A DNA stretch of 64,000 nt from Phytoactinopolyspora mesophila (GCF_010122465.1 NZ_WLZY01000001.1:868001-932000), one strand, 5' to 3'. Counted from the stretch's first letter, positions 7,461-17,139 are shown. The notes: a model not told the origin generated them from the sequence alone. Translations and numbers: made by a program.

Positions 7461-9551
7461 TCACGCGGACTCCCTGGCGTCGCTGCTGTCTCCCCACGCG
7501 AACGTGTGTTCGCCGCGGATCCCTCCGAAGACGACGGCGTCCCCGCGCTGGTACGCGCTCACTCCTCCAGTGGCGCTTCCGTCGCGCCAGGCGACCTCAC
7601 CGTCCATCGTGATCTCCCGCGCCGCGCCGAGCAGCGGCACCGCGACCTCGCCCTCGCCGTCCTGCGAGGGCTCGACGGTGAGGGCGAAGCGGTTTTCGGT
7701 GCGCTCCCAGCGGACCGCGATGGAACCGCCCGGAGTGGGGACGCGGCCCTGAGCCCAGTGCAGGTCCGCGGGTTGCGGGGCTACCTCCCATCGCCGGTAG
7801 CCGGGGCCGGTTGGCCGTACCCCCAGGACGCCCTCCGACAATGCCGGTAGGGCGGTGGTCCAGGAGCTGTTGGCGAATGCGCCGCGCTCTACCGAGCCGT
7901 CGTTATGCCAGGCGAACCACCCGGTGCCGGGGCCCTTTGCCAGCATGTGTCCCCACCAACGGCGGATCAAGTCCACCGCGCCCTGTCCGTCGCCATAGCG
8001 GACGCGGCCAAGTGCCTCCATCGCGTTGATATAGCCCTGGATGTCGGATGCGCGGTAGGGGTTGTCCGTATACTCGCTGGCGCGCGTGCCGTACGGCGTC
8101 CTCAGACTCTGATCGAGGAATGCCATCGCCGATCGGGCACGCTGGGCGTCCAGCGTCCTGAACATGAGGTTCCCGGCGTTTGCGTCTGCGGTGTGGTCCC
8201 GCAGCGGATCGTCGTCGTTCAAGATCATGGCACCGGCCCGAGAGTCCCATAGACGTGCGATCAACGCTTGTCGGACACGTTCGGCCTGCTGTTCGAGCCG
8301 CCGGCCGGCCTCGGGGTCGTCGGCCACATCAGTCTCCAGCAACGCCAGCCCGAGCAGCGCGTCGTGATAGACCGCATTGGAGAACGAGTCGGTCCCGGCG
8401 GCGATGTCCAGCGGCGACCAGTTGGCCACCATCGGGATCCCGGCATCAGGGTTGGTGCGCTGGTCCTCAGGCTCGTAGAACAGGCCGTCGCCGCTGGTCC
8501 TGCCGCGGAGGAACTCGACGGCGCGCCGCGCCACGGGCAGCAGTGATCCCACCAACTCCGCGTCGCCGGTGTAGCGGTAGTAGTCGGCCAGTGCAGCGAC
8601 CCAGAAGGCGGTGAAGCTGTCGATCCTGGTGTCACGATGAATGGAGTAGGGGCCGGCCAAGCCGAGTGCGGCATCGGGATCCGGGCCATCCTCGGGTGAG
8701 CGCCATCCGTCCGGTGGGCCGGGATCGCCCGGTTTGCCGTTGACCAGGTGCGAAGAGGCGGCAGGAAACGACCCGTCGGGGTTCTGCACGGGGCCGAACT
8801 GCTGGAGGGTATTACGCACCAGCCAGAAGTAGTCGCTGCTCTGGTAGTAGCCGGCGAGTGCTTGCAGATGGAGATCTGCCATGAACAGAATCCGGTCGTA
8901 GGTGACCGTCAGCATCCACGGGCTGGGTCCCTCGGGCGCGCCCGGCAAGGAACTGTCCTCGCTGACTGTGGCCAGGTCGCCGGTGTAGGCACTGTGGTAC
9001 CAGGCGCGGTTGAGCAGGTCGTCGCTCGACAGGAAAGAGCCGTCGTAACGCACCGGGTAAATCGCCTGGCGGACGCGGACGACGTCGATCACGAGCTGAC
9101 CGGGGCCGTCGAGGGTGATCGCGATGTAGCGAGTCTCCCGTTTGCCCGGGCTCTCCAGGATGGCTGATCCGTCGGGCGGCTGGAACACACCGACGCGGGA
9201 CCATGGATACGCGTCGGTGCCGAAGGGTGCGTCCATGCCGTCGCCGTCTGGCCGGAGGAATTGGCGGAACTGGGCATAGGCCACCCGGATCGGGGCACCG
9301 TCGGCACGTGCGACGCCGACCTCGACCGTGCCCATGGCCACCCGCCCGAGATCCACGATAAGTGTCGCGCTGCGCGAATCGCTGGTGTTCAGCGTGGTGA
9401 CGTCCTCGTCGTTGCGGGTGAGGCCGTTGGCGTTGGTGACCTGGGTGCCGTCGCCTTCGACTGTCACGGACTCGGGAACCACGTGCGGGCCGTCGACGTG
9501 AACGACGAGGTCACGCTCGGCGTGCCGTTCCGGGACAGGCTGGGAGGACAC
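7461..9551 (-). CDS. Alpha-L-rhamnosidase-like (GH78-type) glycosidase
   Basis: 696 residues from the GTG at 9551, which has AAAGGAG 8 nt upstream. An N-terminal beta-sandwich region (to about 190) is followed by an (alpha/alpha)6 six-hairpin domain with the motifs of GH78 enzymes: WMLTVTYDRILFMADLHLQ, DSFTAFWVAALADYYRYTGD, LPVARRAVEFLRGRTSGDGLFYEP and a C-terminal beta domain ending in GEHTFAWG. GH78 enzymes remove terminal L-rhamnose by inversion. There is no signal peptide, so it acts on imported oligosaccharides or glycosides. No transporter or regulator is adjacent. Exact specificity cannot be read from sequence. Confidence 0.8.
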   Translation of the reverse strand: MSSQPVPERHAERDLVVHVDGPHVVPESVTVEGDGTQVTNANGLTRNDEDVTTLNTSDSRSATLIVDLGRVAMGTVEVGVARADGAPIRVAYAQFRQFLRPDGDGMDAPFGTDAYPWSRVGVFQPPDGSAILESPGKRETRYIAITLDGPGQLVIDVVRVRQAIYPVRYDGSFLSSDDLLNRAWYHSAYTGDLATVSEDSSLPGAPEGPSPWMLTVTYDRILFMADLHLQALAGYYQSSDYFWLVRNTLQQFGPVQNPDGSFPAASSHLVNGKPGDPGPPDGWRSPEDGPDPDAALGLAGPYSIHRDTRIDSFTAFWVAALADYYRYTGDAELVGSLLPVARRAVEFLRGRTSGDGLFYEPEDQRTNPDAGIPMVANWSPLDIAAGTDSFSNAVYHDALLGLALLETDVADDPEAGRRLEQQAERVRQALIARLWDSRAGAMILNDDDPLRDHTADANAGNLMFRTLDAQRARSAMAFLDQSLRTPYGTRASEYTDNPYRASDIQGYINAMEALGRVRYGDGQGAVDLIRRWWGHMLAKGPGTGWFAWHNDGSVERGAFANSSWTTALPALSEGVLGVRPTGPGYRRWEVAPQPADLHWAQGRVPTPGGSIAVRWERTENRFALTVEPSQDGEGEVAVPLLGAAREITMDGEVAWRDGSATGGVSAYQRGDAVVFGGIRGEHTFAWGDSSDARESA

Positions 9552-9790
9552 GTCGTCAACTCCTTTTGGTGCGGCTAACTGGTTGTCGCGCCTGTCAGGC
9601 ACTCGTACCGGAGCCGGACTCGGCGGCACCGTGACTTGGCCACTCCGGCGCGTGGATCATGTCTTTTGCCGTACCCGCATACAGAGCAGGATCACACCCG
9701 GTTAGCGTCCGGGCCGAACGAATCCTGCACAGTCGGGCCCATCCCAGGTCGGATGGCTCCGTGAGAGCTCGCGGTCGCCGAAGGTGAGGA

Positions 9791-9854
9791 TGGCACGTCG
9801 TATACACGCTGGGAACCGGGTTTTCGACCTCATCAGCGTGTATTCAACGTGCCA
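9791..9854. repeat. 64-bp imperfect palindrome
   Basis: Arms 9791-9811 and 9834-9854 agree at 19 of 21 positions (TGGCACGTCGTATACACGCTG) with a 22-nt loop. It lies upstream of the glycosidase and downstream of the phosphotransferase gene, both leftward, and may terminate the latter. The gap 9552-9945 otherwise holds only the presumed glycosidase promoter. Confidence 0.5.
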
Positions 9855-9945
9855 TGGCCACAGGTCCCACCCGTCTCGTCCACCGCGATGAGCTAGGCGG
9901 CACCGCTCAGCAGACTTCGAGTCGATGAGGACGCCGGCGCCTGCG

Positions 9946-10956
9946 TCAGGGCCGGGCGGCGATGCTCAGCATCTTCCGCATGACGCCAGGATCCGGAAGC
10001 AGGCGCACAGCGGACCGGAGCTCGTCGGCCGCGAAGTCGCGGGCCTCGCGCGGCTGCGACCGATCGACGACCACCGAGGCCTGAGCGTGCACGTAGTTGA
10101 TGCTCGTCGCGCAGAGCATGGCGAAGGCGGACGCGTCGAGCTCGACAGTGCCGCCCGCCGCGCTATAGTTCGCCAGCATTCGCTCGGCGGCGTCGACGTC
10201 GAGATCGGGCCCCTCGGCGTACCAGCGCATCAGGACCGAGGCCAGTTCACGGTTCGGCATGGCTGCGCCGAAGTCGTCCCAGTCGATCAGCGAACGGCCG
10301 GTGTCCTCCTCCAAGACGTTGGCCGGCTTCACGTCGAGATGACAGAGGATCCGCGCGTCCGGATCAGCCGGCGTCACCATCGCCGCGAGCTCGGCGATGC
10401 GCTCCCCGGATCCTGCCGGGTCCCCGTGCCGCGCCGCGGTGAGCAGGGCCTCCAGCTCACCCAGATCCGGAATCACCTCGTACCAGTCGTCCGGCGGAGC
10501 GACTGGCTGCAGCCGGAGAGAGTGCAACTGCCCGAGCGTCCGGCCCAGCCAGTCGGCGGCACCCGCTCTCGCCGCCGTGCCGGACACCGTCGTACCGTCG
10601 CTCCAGGAGTAAGCGCGATAGCGGAGCCCGCCCGACGATTCCGGCAGTCGAAGCACGTACTCGCCGTCGCCCAGCGCGATGGCATCCGGTGCCCGGACGC
10701 CGGCCGCGACGGCAGCGTCGCGGAACCGGACTTCACCGGCCGCGTCGAGCCACCCCTCGTCCCACAGCATTTCCTTGACGGCGTAGGCACGACCAGCGGC
10801 TGTCAGCTTCCAAACGCGGCCCATCGCACCACGCCCGACGACGACGGCGTGGGCATCTTCCGGCGGCCACCCGAATGCATCGCAGACCGCACGAACGACC
10901 ACCTCCGATCCGAGCGAGTCCGGCAACCGGTCCGTCGATTCCTCGAGCGCACGCAA
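9946..10956 (-). CDS. Aminoglycoside-phosphotransferase-family kinase
   Basis: 336 residues with the APH/choline-kinase fold: a nucleotide-binding region (VVVGRGAMGRVWKLTAAGRAYAVKE), the catalytic loop CHLDVKPANVL and the metal-binding LIDWDDFG. Such enzymes phosphorylate small hydroxylated substrates (antibiotics, sugars, homoserine and others); the substrate is not predictable. It stands alone in an accessory stretch next to ABC and IS3 fragments. The start ATG is at 10956 with GGAG nearby. Confidence 0.85.
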   Translation of the reverse strand: MRALEESTDRLPDSLGSEVVVRAVCDAFGWPPEDAHAVVVGRGAMGRVWKLTAAGRAYAVKEMLWDEGWLDAAGEVRFRDAAVAAGVRAPDAIALGDGEYVLRLPESSGGLRYRAYSWSDGTTVSGTAARAGAADWLGRTLGQLHSLRLQPVAPPDDWYEVIPDLGELEALLTAARHGDPAGSGERIAELAAMVTPADPDARILCHLDVKPANVLEEDTGRSLIDWDDFGAAMPNRELASVLMRWYAEGPDLDVDAAERMLANYSAAGGTVELDASAFAMLCATSINYVHAQASVVVDRSQPREARDFAADELRSAVRLLPDPGVMRKMLSIAARP

Positions 10957-11026
10957 AGGTCTCCTCCGCTGTACAGGACATGGCAGTCAAGGCGGTTGAC
11001 GGGTCTATCCATTGCGAGAGGCCCTC

Positions 11027-11085
11027 ATGTCGATCATCGAAGTCGAAGCACTGACAAAGGAGTTCCGCCGGACGCAGCGGATCCC
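11027..11085 (+). pseudogene. 5' stub of an ABC transporter ATPase gene
   Basis: MSIIEVEALTKEFRRTQR is the standard first strand of an ABC-2-type ATPase (IEVExLTKxF), but homology ends after about 18 codons and the Walker A never appears. The frame then runs into unrelated DNA. A TTGACG-like -35 lies at about 10996. It probably marks a breakpoint of an insertion or deletion. Nothing recognisable follows from 11086 to about 11370. Confidence 0.5.
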
Positions 11086-11369
11086 CGACTGCGCTACGGC
11101 GGGCGCTCTCGCCTGCCTACTCACCTGGGGACATATTCAGGTCAGAGGCTACCGCCGTGCCCGAGAATTTCGTCAACGACGTCCTCGAAGTGCAGTGGCG
11201 ACGATGATTACGCCACGTGACGGAACATCTTCCTTGGTGGCATGCAGTCGAAGGATCAATTCGCGCTCCTCTTCCCTGCCGCCAAGTTCATCCGCGGCGC
11301 GTGCTTGAAGGCACTCATTGGGGTCACGACATCCACATTGAGCGCAAATACCTCATCCAGCAAGTAAAT

Positions 11370-11853
11370 AAACTTCGAAAAGTTCCTTGAGCCGCCGCAC
11401 AAAAAGCAGGATCGGGCGCTTCGGATGGTCACTGATCACCGGTCGGATTACTCATCGGTGACCGCGGTCTCGAAGGTCGCGGCCGAGCAGCTCGGGATCG
11501 GGAAGAAGACGGTGCGCGGTGGGTCGTCCAGGCCGACATCGATGCCGGCGACCGGCCTGGTGTCACGAGCGAGGAGTCGGCTGAGATCAAGTGGTTGAAG
11601 GCCGAGAATCGTCGGCTGCGTGAGGACAACGAGATCCTGCGCAAGGCATCGATTATCTTCGCCGGGGAACTCGACCCCAGCAACCGCTGATCATGGCCTT
11701 CATCGAGGACATGCGCAGCGAGGGCCACGCCGTCGAGTCGACCTGCCCGGTGCTCACCGGGCACGGCTGCAGCGTCGCGGCGCGGACCTACCGCAGCTGG
11801 CGACAGGCCAATCTGCCAGTCGCGGACCGGACAGACGCCGCGCGCAACAGCTA
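11370..11853 (+). pseudogene. IS3-family transposase remnant (orfA frameshifted, orfB truncated)
   Basis: orfA is read in two frames: a helix-turn-helix part (ALRMVTDHRSDYSSVTAV ... LGIGKKTVR) and, after a frameshift near 11518, WVVQADIDAGDRPGVTSEES followed by the leucine-zipper part LKAENRRLREDNEILRKAS and a stop at 11688-11690. orfB starts at ATG 11693 (MAFIEDMRSEGHAVES, HGCSVAARTYRSWRQA) and stops after about 53 codons, far before the DDE core. It is therefore inactive. It lies directly against vapC. Confidence 0.8.
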
Positions 11854-12270
11854 GAAGTCGCCCCGGAGGCGTTCGACCGGCTGGCCCGTGAGATCCGCAA
11901 TGAGATCGAAATCTTTGTCGACGTGCAGGACAGTAAGCCCAGCCAGCTCAGCCGCAGCGGCAATGAGCAGGTCCGGGATCTTCACCGCGCGATGGTGTCC
12001 TTGTGCTGCGAGCAGCCCCTGCACTTCGACTGCACGCGCCTCCATACGCGGACTCAAGTTCTCGATCGGCAGGCTCGCCGCCGGCGGCTCCTCAATCCCG
12101 CGCCGCCAGTCCTGACCGGAGCGAGCGGAGAAGCCCATCTCCAACAGCGTCACCGTGGTCACCCTGACCAGGCCCCGGTTGATGCGATCCAGCCACTGGT
12201 CGGCATCCGGCGATGATCCGAGACGGACGTAGGCAGACTTATCAATGACCCACAGGTCAGTCACTTCCAC
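11851..12270 (-). CDS. vapC: VapC-type PIN-domain toxin
   Basis: 139 residues. The PIN acidic residues are visible: Asp10 (WVIDKSAY), Glu44 (TLLEMGFSA), Asp100 ([12 protein letters not shown]) and Asp118/Asp120 (HVDKDFD). VapC toxins are Mg-dependent RNases that cleave tRNA or rRNA. The start overlaps the vapB stop by about 10 nt, as usual for vapBC. The stop abuts the end of the IS3 remnant, so the IS may have landed just behind the toxin gene without harming it. Confidence 0.93.
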   Translation of the reverse strand: MEVTDLWVIDKSAYVRLGSSPDADQWLDRINRGLVRVTTVTLLEMGFSARSGQDWRRGIEEPPAASLPIENLSPRMEARAVEVQGLLAAQGHHRAVKIPDLLIAAAAELAGLTVLHVDKDFDLIADLTGQPVERLRGDF

Positions 12271-12482
12271 GCCTGTTCCATCACCGACTCGTCAGCCAGA
12301 TCCGCGAACAGCTCCGCCGAACGAGCCAGATCAGCACGCGTCGCAGGCCGGGCGCCGATCTGAGCGAGCCGCGACACCTCACGCCTCAGGTATTCGCTCC
12401 GCGACAGCCCCTGCCGTTCAGCATTGGCGTCGATACGTCGCACGGCCTCTTCATCTATGTTGCGGATAAGCAAGTCAGTCAT
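12261..12482 (-). CDS. vapB: VapB-type antitoxin
   Basis: 73 residues from ATG 12482, which has GGAGGTGGGGGCC directly upstream. The N-terminal [19 protein letters not shown] is a ribbon-helix-helix DNA-binding fold, followed by [14 protein letters not shown]; the C-terminal half would wrap the toxin. First gene of the vapBC operon; the complex is expected to repress its own promoter upstream of 12482. Confidence 0.9.
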   Translation of the reverse strand: MTDLLIRNIDEEAVRRIDANAERQGLSRSEYLRREVSRLAQIGARPATRADLARSAELFADLADESVMEQAWK

Positions 12483-12713
12483 GGCCCCCACCTCCGATAG
12501 CACATGATATCACCGCTCGAAGACTGCCAAGACGTGCTCAGCGCAGTCGGCTGCCCATGACGCGAGGATGCGGCGATCATCGACGCTCAAGGTCTGCGGG
12601 GATCGTGCCATCCCGAGAACAGTAGGCGCTGAACCCACCCCCACGTTGCCGGCCCAGAGTACTGCGACCGGGTGAACCAGGCGCCGAGAGGAATGACCGC
12701 GTAAAGTCGTTCG

Positions 12714-13739
12714 ATGAGGAAGTGGGCGGTGTTGGCCTCGGCGGCGTTGGGACTCGCCGGACTCGCGGCGCTTCTGGCATGGCGAGAACCCCGTCTGCCG
12801 CCCGACGCCGAGCGGACGATCGCCCGCATCCGCGCCGGCCCCGTGACGGGAGTCGTCAACGGCGAATCGGGGTACGCCCAGTCCGACGATGCTCGGATCT
12901 GGTACGAGTCCCTCCCGCCCGTCGGTGCGGAGAAGGGCGTCATCCTGCTCAACATCGCCCTCGGTGCGAACTCGCTGTATTGGCCGCCGGCGTTCCTACG
13001 CGCCCTGACGGCGGTGGGCTACCGCGTGATTCGGTACGACCAGCGGGGCACCGGCGCGTCGAGTTGGATGACGGGCTGGAGCCGAGAGTACGCGTACTCG
13101 CTGATCGACATGGCGAACGATGCGATCGCCGTCCTCGACGAGCTCCGCATCGACCGCGCTCACCTCATCGGGCTCTCCCTCGGAGGGTTCGTCGCCCAAG
13201 AGGTCGCGATCGGCCACCCCGAGCGGGTCCGCTCCCTCACCCTCATGTCGACATCGGCGGACCCGACCGACACCGCTCTGCCCGGGCCACGGACCTGGCC
13301 GCTGATCCAGTCCGCGATAGCGGCGCTCCCACTCCTGAGGTACCGCTTCCTTGGCGGCGAAACGAACCTCGTTAAGGAGCTCCTCGCGGGGCTGATCGCG
13401 CAAGGCGGAGACGAACCGATCGACGTGGAGGAGTGGACCAAGATCGTCCTGTATGACCTGCGCGAGCGGAACGGACTCAACCTCCGCGCACTGCGGCAGC
13501 ACCAGGTGGCTGTCGCCGTGACCCGCTCCCGGTACCCGCTGCTGGGCACGATCACGGCACCCACGCTCGTCATCCACGGGACGGCCGACGCGTTCTTGCC
13601 GATCGAGCACGGTCATCGACTCGCCGCAGCCATTCCTCCCGCCTACGGCCTCTGGCTGGAAGGCGCTGGTCACCCGTTCCCCTACCCTGACATGCCCGAG
13701 GTGATGGCTGCGATCTTGAGCCACCTCGACGGGTGCTGA
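12714..13739 (+). CDS. Membrane-anchored or secreted alpha/beta hydrolase
   Basis: 341 residues. An N-terminal hydrophobic helix (about 4-22, WAVLASAALGLAGLAALLAW) without an obvious cleavage site suggests a membrane anchor. Catalytic elements: nucleophile Ser155 in GLSLGG, acid in GTADAFLP and His in GAGHPF; YDQRGTGAS is the usual motif after strand 4. Substrate unknown (esterase, lipase or epoxide-type hydrolase). It is monocistronic. Confidence 0.88.
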   Translation: MRKWAVLASAALGLAGLAALLAWREPRLPPDAERTIARIRAGPVTGVVNGESGYAQSDDARIWYESLPPVGAEKGVILLNIALGANSLYWPPAFLRALTAVGYRVIRYDQRGTGASSWMTGWSREYAYSLIDMANDAIAVLDELRIDRAHLIGLSLGGFVAQEVAIGHPERVRSLTLMSTSADPTDTALPGPRTWPLIQSAIAALPLLRYRFLGGETNLVKELLAGLIAQGGDEPIDVEEWTKIVLYDLRERNGLNLRALRQHQVAVAVTRSRYPLLGTITAPTLVIHGTADAFLPIEHGHRLAAAIPPAYGLWLEGAGHPFPYPDMPEVMAAILSHLDGC

Positions 13740-14329
13740 CGTCCGGCCGGAACGCACGATCCGACCGACGACACCCTCATCGGCAGACCCGTCACCAGCC
13801 ACGACACCACCCCTACGTCGTTGACCACCGCCGCGTCGAACGTCAACTCCACCGGCCCCTCCCGCGGGAGCGCGTTCGCGCCCCGGTCGGCCAGAACTCG
13901 AAGGCTCACGTCTGTCAGGGGTGTCCCATCACTGCCCCGACGACTTCGCGCGGAGCGGTTTTCCTGCAGACCCGCGCATCATCACGGCTTCGCGCGGCTG
14001 GCTGGGCCTGTTGGATGAGGGGAAGCCGACTTCGACCACCGCGCAACACCTATACGACCCACCAGCGCGCCTGGCTGAAGCCGCGCTATCCCGGCACTTC
14101 AATCATCCGACCCTGCCGGCATAGTCTCGCCGGGACGCGGTGGCTGTTCACCCGCAAGATCCGCCGGAACCGACCTGCACCCAGCCTCCCTCGTGGGGAG
14201 AGAAGAATTCGTCGGAAAGGTGCCTACGGTGCCGGGCTTCCGTGTTGAGACGAAGCGTGTGGCGAACCAGGCGACGCCATCGGCGGCTCTGGCTTGGTGG
14301 AAGGCAGACGTATCGGGGTCTTGCGTGCT
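13740..14329. other. Intergenic stretch without a convincing gene
   Basis: About 590 bases between a rightward hydrolase gene and the leftward MerR gene. Open frames exist on both strands but none has a recognisable domain, a credible ribosome-binding site or normal composition. It contains one copy of a dispersed 32-bp repeat (14091-14122). Confidence 0.4.
14091..14122 (+). repeat. Dispersed 32-bp direct repeat, copy 1
   Basis: CCGGCACTTCAATCATCC followed by GACCCTGCCGGCA; the partner at 18424-18455 differs at only about four positions. The two direct copies bracket the MerR/ABC operon and the GNAT gene. Confidence 0.55.
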
Positions 14330-15106
14330 CTATCGGTCGGCGGGCATTCGCTCGACGCGTGTCCAGCCTTTCCAGCCCCGTTCCTCCAGGAGCGTCAGGA
14401 GCCGTTTGGCGGCGGGGGCTGATTCGGCCATGGTCGCGTCCAGGAGAGCGATCATCTGGTCGTCGAACCAGTCGTCGTCCAGGTCCTGGGACTCGAACCA
14501 CCGCGTCAAGATGCGGTCCAGGATGTCGGCGAGCTCGACGACGCGCGGGTCGTCCGCGCTCCAGTCGAGCGCGCCGCTTACGAGGCTGTAGAACCGCACT
14601 CTGTCCGGGTCGTCCAGGTCCTCGTGCTTATTCGCGATGACGGCGTCGATCTCGTCGGGGAATTGGGCTGCGACCACGATCCATGCGTCGCGCTCCCTCT
14701 CGATGTATCGTTCCTCGACACCGAGTTCGCGCAGCCGGTCGAGGTAACCCACGACGCTCTGAGGGAGCGCCAGGTGCTCGCCGGCGGCGAGGCGCGCGAG
14801 CCGCTTGCGGGTGTCCTGCAGTCGCCGGACCTCGGCGCGCAGCCGCGCGTCGAGCTCGCGCACCTCCTCGGCGAAATCCTCCGGGTCCGCGTCGAGGAGG
14901 TCTTCCACCTGGGCCAGCGGCACGCCGGCGCTGGCGAGGACGCGGATCCGGATCAACCGCGCCACCGCCGCCGCGTTGTAGCTGCGGTACCCGGACCGGT
15001 CGCGCTCAGGCTCGGGCAACAGCCCGATCTTGTGGTAATGCCGGACCGCAGCCACGGTCACCCCGGCGTACCCGGCGAGCTGGCTGATGGTGAGCATGCC
15101 ATCCAC
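14330..15106 (-). CDS. MerR-family regulator with large effector domain
   Basis: 258 residues: the N-terminal MerR winged helix (MLTISQLAGYAGVTVAAVRHYHKIGLL, SGYRSYNAAAVARLIRIRVL), a coiled-coil dimer helix (about 75-120) and a long C-terminal domain of the kind that binds drug-like ligands. No Cys metal site. It is the last gene of a leftward operon with DUF1048, ABC ATPase and permease, starting 6 nt after the permease stop. The operon promoter at 17194-17224 has the MerR-type 19-bp spacer, so it probably activates its own operon on binding a substrate of the exporter. The start is GTG 15106 or ATG 15097. Confidence 0.88.
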   Translation of the reverse strand: MDGMLTISQLAGYAGVTVAAVRHYHKIGLLPEPERDRSGYRSYNAAAVARLIRIRVLASAGVPLAQVEDLLDADPEDFAEEVRELDARLRAEVRRLQDTRKRLARLAAGEHLALPQSVVGYLDRLRELGVEERYIERERDAWIVVAAQFPDEIDAVIANKHEDLDDPDRVRFYSLVSGALDWSADDPRVVELADILDRILTRWFESQDLDDDWFDDQMIALLDATMAESAPAAKRLLTLLEERGWKGWTRVERMPADR

Positions 15107-15112
15107 CCCGCC

Positions 15113-15886
15113 TCAAGCGATCTTCCGTCGATAGGCGATCATCGCGAAGACGTACGCGACGACGAGGATGCCGACACACCAGACCAGCGCGACCCAGATG
15201 TCGGCGTCGACCGAACGGCCCGCGAATAGGTCGCGGATCGTGTTCACGATCGAGGTGACCGGCTGGTGTTCTGCGAACCAGCGCACCGGCCCCGGCATGG
15301 ACTCGGTGGGAACGAAGGCGGAGCTGAGGAACGGCAAGAAGATGAGCGGGTAGGAGAACGCACCGGCGCCGTCCACGGACTTCGCGGTGAGGCCGGGGAT
15401 CACGGCGATCCAGGTCAACGCGAGGGTGAACAGAACCAGGATGCCGATCACCGCCAGCCATGCGCCCACACTCGCCCCGGTGCGGAAACCCATGAGGAGG
15501 GCGACGCCCGTGACGACCACGAGCGAGACCAGATTGGCGACAAGAGAAGTCAGCACATGCGACCACAGCGCCGCGGAGCGGGCGATCGGCATGGAGTGGA
15601 ACCGGTCGAAGATGCCCCCTTGCATGTCGCCCCACAGCCGGTACGCGGTGTAGGAGATGCCCGCGGCGATCGCGATGAGCAGGACACCGGGCAGCATGTA
15701 GTCGATGTACGAGCGCGCGCCGGATGCCGGGCCGGTGTCGATCGCGCCGCCAAGAACGTAGACGAACAACAGCATGATCGCGATCGGCATGACCGCGGTC
15801 GTGATGATCGTGTCGGGACTGCGCGTGACGTGCTTCAACGACCGCCCGGTCAGGGCGGCGGTGTCTACGAAGAAATGCGCGGCCAT
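15113..15886 (-). CDS. ABC-2-type permease (DrrB-like drug exporter subunit)
   Basis: 257 residues, about six membrane helices in two groups of three (TTAVMPIAIMLLFVYVLGGA, GVLLIAIAAGISYTAY, NLVSLVVVTGVALLMGF, WLAVIGILVLFTLALTWIA, YPLIFLPFLSSAFV, WVALVWCVGILVVAYVFAMI). The ABC-2 signature region and the late GP/RWFAEHQPVTSIVN segment match DrrB-type daunorubicin-resistance permeases. It pairs with the ATPase upstream, 9 nt apart. Confidence 0.9.
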   Translation of the reverse strand: MAAHFFVDTAALTGRSLKHVTRSPDTIITTAVMPIAIMLLFVYVLGGAIDTGPASGARSYIDYMLPGVLLIAIAAGISYTAYRLWGDMQGGIFDRFHSMPIARSAALWSHVLTSLVANLVSLVVVTGVALLMGFRTGASVGAWLAVIGILVLFTLALTWIAVIPGLTAKSVDGAGAFSYPLIFLPFLSSAFVPTESMPGPVRWFAEHQPVTSIVNTIRDLFAGRSVDADIWVALVWCVGILVVAYVFAMIAYRRKIA

Positions 15887-15895
15887 GATCGTTCC

Positions 15896-16714
15896 CTACT
15901 CCTTTCCCGAATCCGCGGAGCGGGCATTGCCGCTAGTACCGTGTGTTCCGTCGTCGCCGACGAGGGCGAGGAAGACGTCCTGCAGGGACGGCTGCTTCTC
16001 GACGTACTCGACCTTCGCTGGCGGGAGCAGTTGCTTCAGTTCCGCCAAGGTGCCGTTCACGATGATCCGGCCCTGGTGCAGGATCGCGATCCGATCGGCG
16101 AGTTTTTCCGCCTCGTCCAGATACTGCGTGGTCAGCAGCACCGTCGTCCCACCGGCCGCAAGCTTCTCGACCGTCTTCCACACCTCGATCCGCGCCTCCG
16201 GGTCCAAGCCCGCCGTGGGCTCATCGAGGAAGATGACCGGAGGGTCGCCGATCAGGGTCATCGCGATGTCCAGCCGGCGGCGCATCCCACCGGAGTACGT
16301 AGCGACCTTCCGGCCGCCGGCGTCGGTCAGGGAGAACCGGGCGAGCAGGCCGTCCGCGATCCCGCCGGCATCATTCAGGTGCCGGAGCTTGGCGACCAGG
16401 ATCAGGTTCTCCCGCCCGCTGAGAATCTCGTCGACGGCGGCGAACTGCCCGGTGAGGCTGATCGACTCGCGCACGTCCGCCGCCCGGGCAGCGACGTCGA
16501 AGCCGTTGACGGTGGCGGTACCCGCCTCCGCCCTCAGCAGCGTGGCCAGGATTCGCACGACTGTTGTCTTTCCGGCTCCGTTGGACCCGAGCAGTGCGAA
16601 GATGCTCCCGCGGGCGACCTCGAAGTCCACCCCGCGCAGCACCGCCAGCTTCCCGTACGACTTCTCCAATCCCTGCACTCTGATCGCCGTTGCAGAGGTC
16701 ACTGCGGCGGTCAT
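15896..16714 (-). CDS. ABC transporter ATPase (DrrA-like)
   Basis: 272 residues with Walker A GSNGAGKTT, signature YSGGMRRRLDIAM, Walker B VIFLDEPTAGLD and the H-loop region LLTTQYLDEAE, the DrrA-type variant. The C-terminal extension (VEKQPSLQDVFLALVG) is the regulatory tail common in drug and antibiotic exporter ATPases. The start overlaps the DUF1048 stop as ATGA. Energises the permease encoded next. Confidence 0.93.
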   Translation of the reverse strand: MTAAVTSATAIRVQGLEKSYGKLAVLRGVDFEVARGSIFALLGSNGAGKTTVVRILATLLRAEAGTATVNGFDVAARAADVRESISLTGQFAAVDEILSGRENLILVAKLRHLNDAGGIADGLLARFSLTDAGGRKVATYSGGMRRRLDIAMTLIGDPPVIFLDEPTAGLDPEARIEVWKTVEKLAAGGTTVLLTTQYLDEAEKLADRIAILHQGRIIVNGTLAELKQLLPPAKVEYVEKQPSLQDVFLALVGDDGTHGTSGNARSADSGKE

Positions 16715-17139
16715 GAAGGGCTGCTTCCGTTCTCTGCCTCAGCCTGAGCGATCGCGCCCACCAGCCGCTGCTGCTCCTTGTGCTGCTCCTTGTCAATCCA
16801 TTCGCTGTCGCTCCCCCCAGCGGCGCCGTGCTTGCTCAACAGTGCGTCGGCGAAGCGGAGGGGATCAGCGCCGACGACCTCGCGGATCGGGGTGCCATCC
16901 GCCGCAGCCCGCTCGAAAACCTCCGCAAGCTCCTGGTACGGGTCCACCAGGACATCGCCCTTCGTGACCGCGCCCGTGATCGCCTCGCGGTGGATCACGC
17001 GGTACATCAGGTACCGCTCCAGCGCCTCGACCGCCCTCCGGTAGGCGGCGGGGAGCGCCTTCACCCGCGCCCTGTACCCCCGCCACCGCCGCTTGTCAGC
17101 GAGGTCACCAACGACCTTCTCGATGAAACCCGACATCAT
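16711..17139 (-). CDS. DUF1048-family protein
   Basis: 142 residues resembling the DUF1048 family (MMSGFIEKVVGDLADKRRW, RVKALPAAYRRAVEALERYL). It is a small helical cytoplasmic protein that usually sits between a PadR or MerR-like regulator and a DrrAB-type ABC transporter; its biochemical role is not known. First gene of this operon, ATG with GAGGAGG 4-7 nt upstream (two consecutive ATGs). Coupled to the ATPase by ATGA. Confidence 0.8.
   Translation of the reverse strand: MMSGFIEKVVGDLADKRRWRGYRARVKALPAAYRRAVEALERYLMYRVIHREAITGAVTKGDVLVDPYQELAEVFERAAADGTPIREVVGADPLRFADALLSKHGAAGGSDSEWIDKEQHKEQQRLVGAIAQAEAENGSSPS

Noticed and set aside
9925-11220. 431-codon + strand frame over the phosphotransferase gene
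   Set aside because: Antisense of a gene with clear kinase motifs; Arg/His/Pro-rich shadow.
13682-13909. 75-codon - strand frame after the hydrolase
   Set aside because: No family, no ribosome-binding site, partly antisense to the hydrolase 3' end; I could not support an oxidoreductase remnant.
15266-16747. 493-codon + strand frame opposite the ABC transporter genes
   Set aside because: Antisense to two unmistakable ABC genes; Arg/Gly/Asp-rich without domains.
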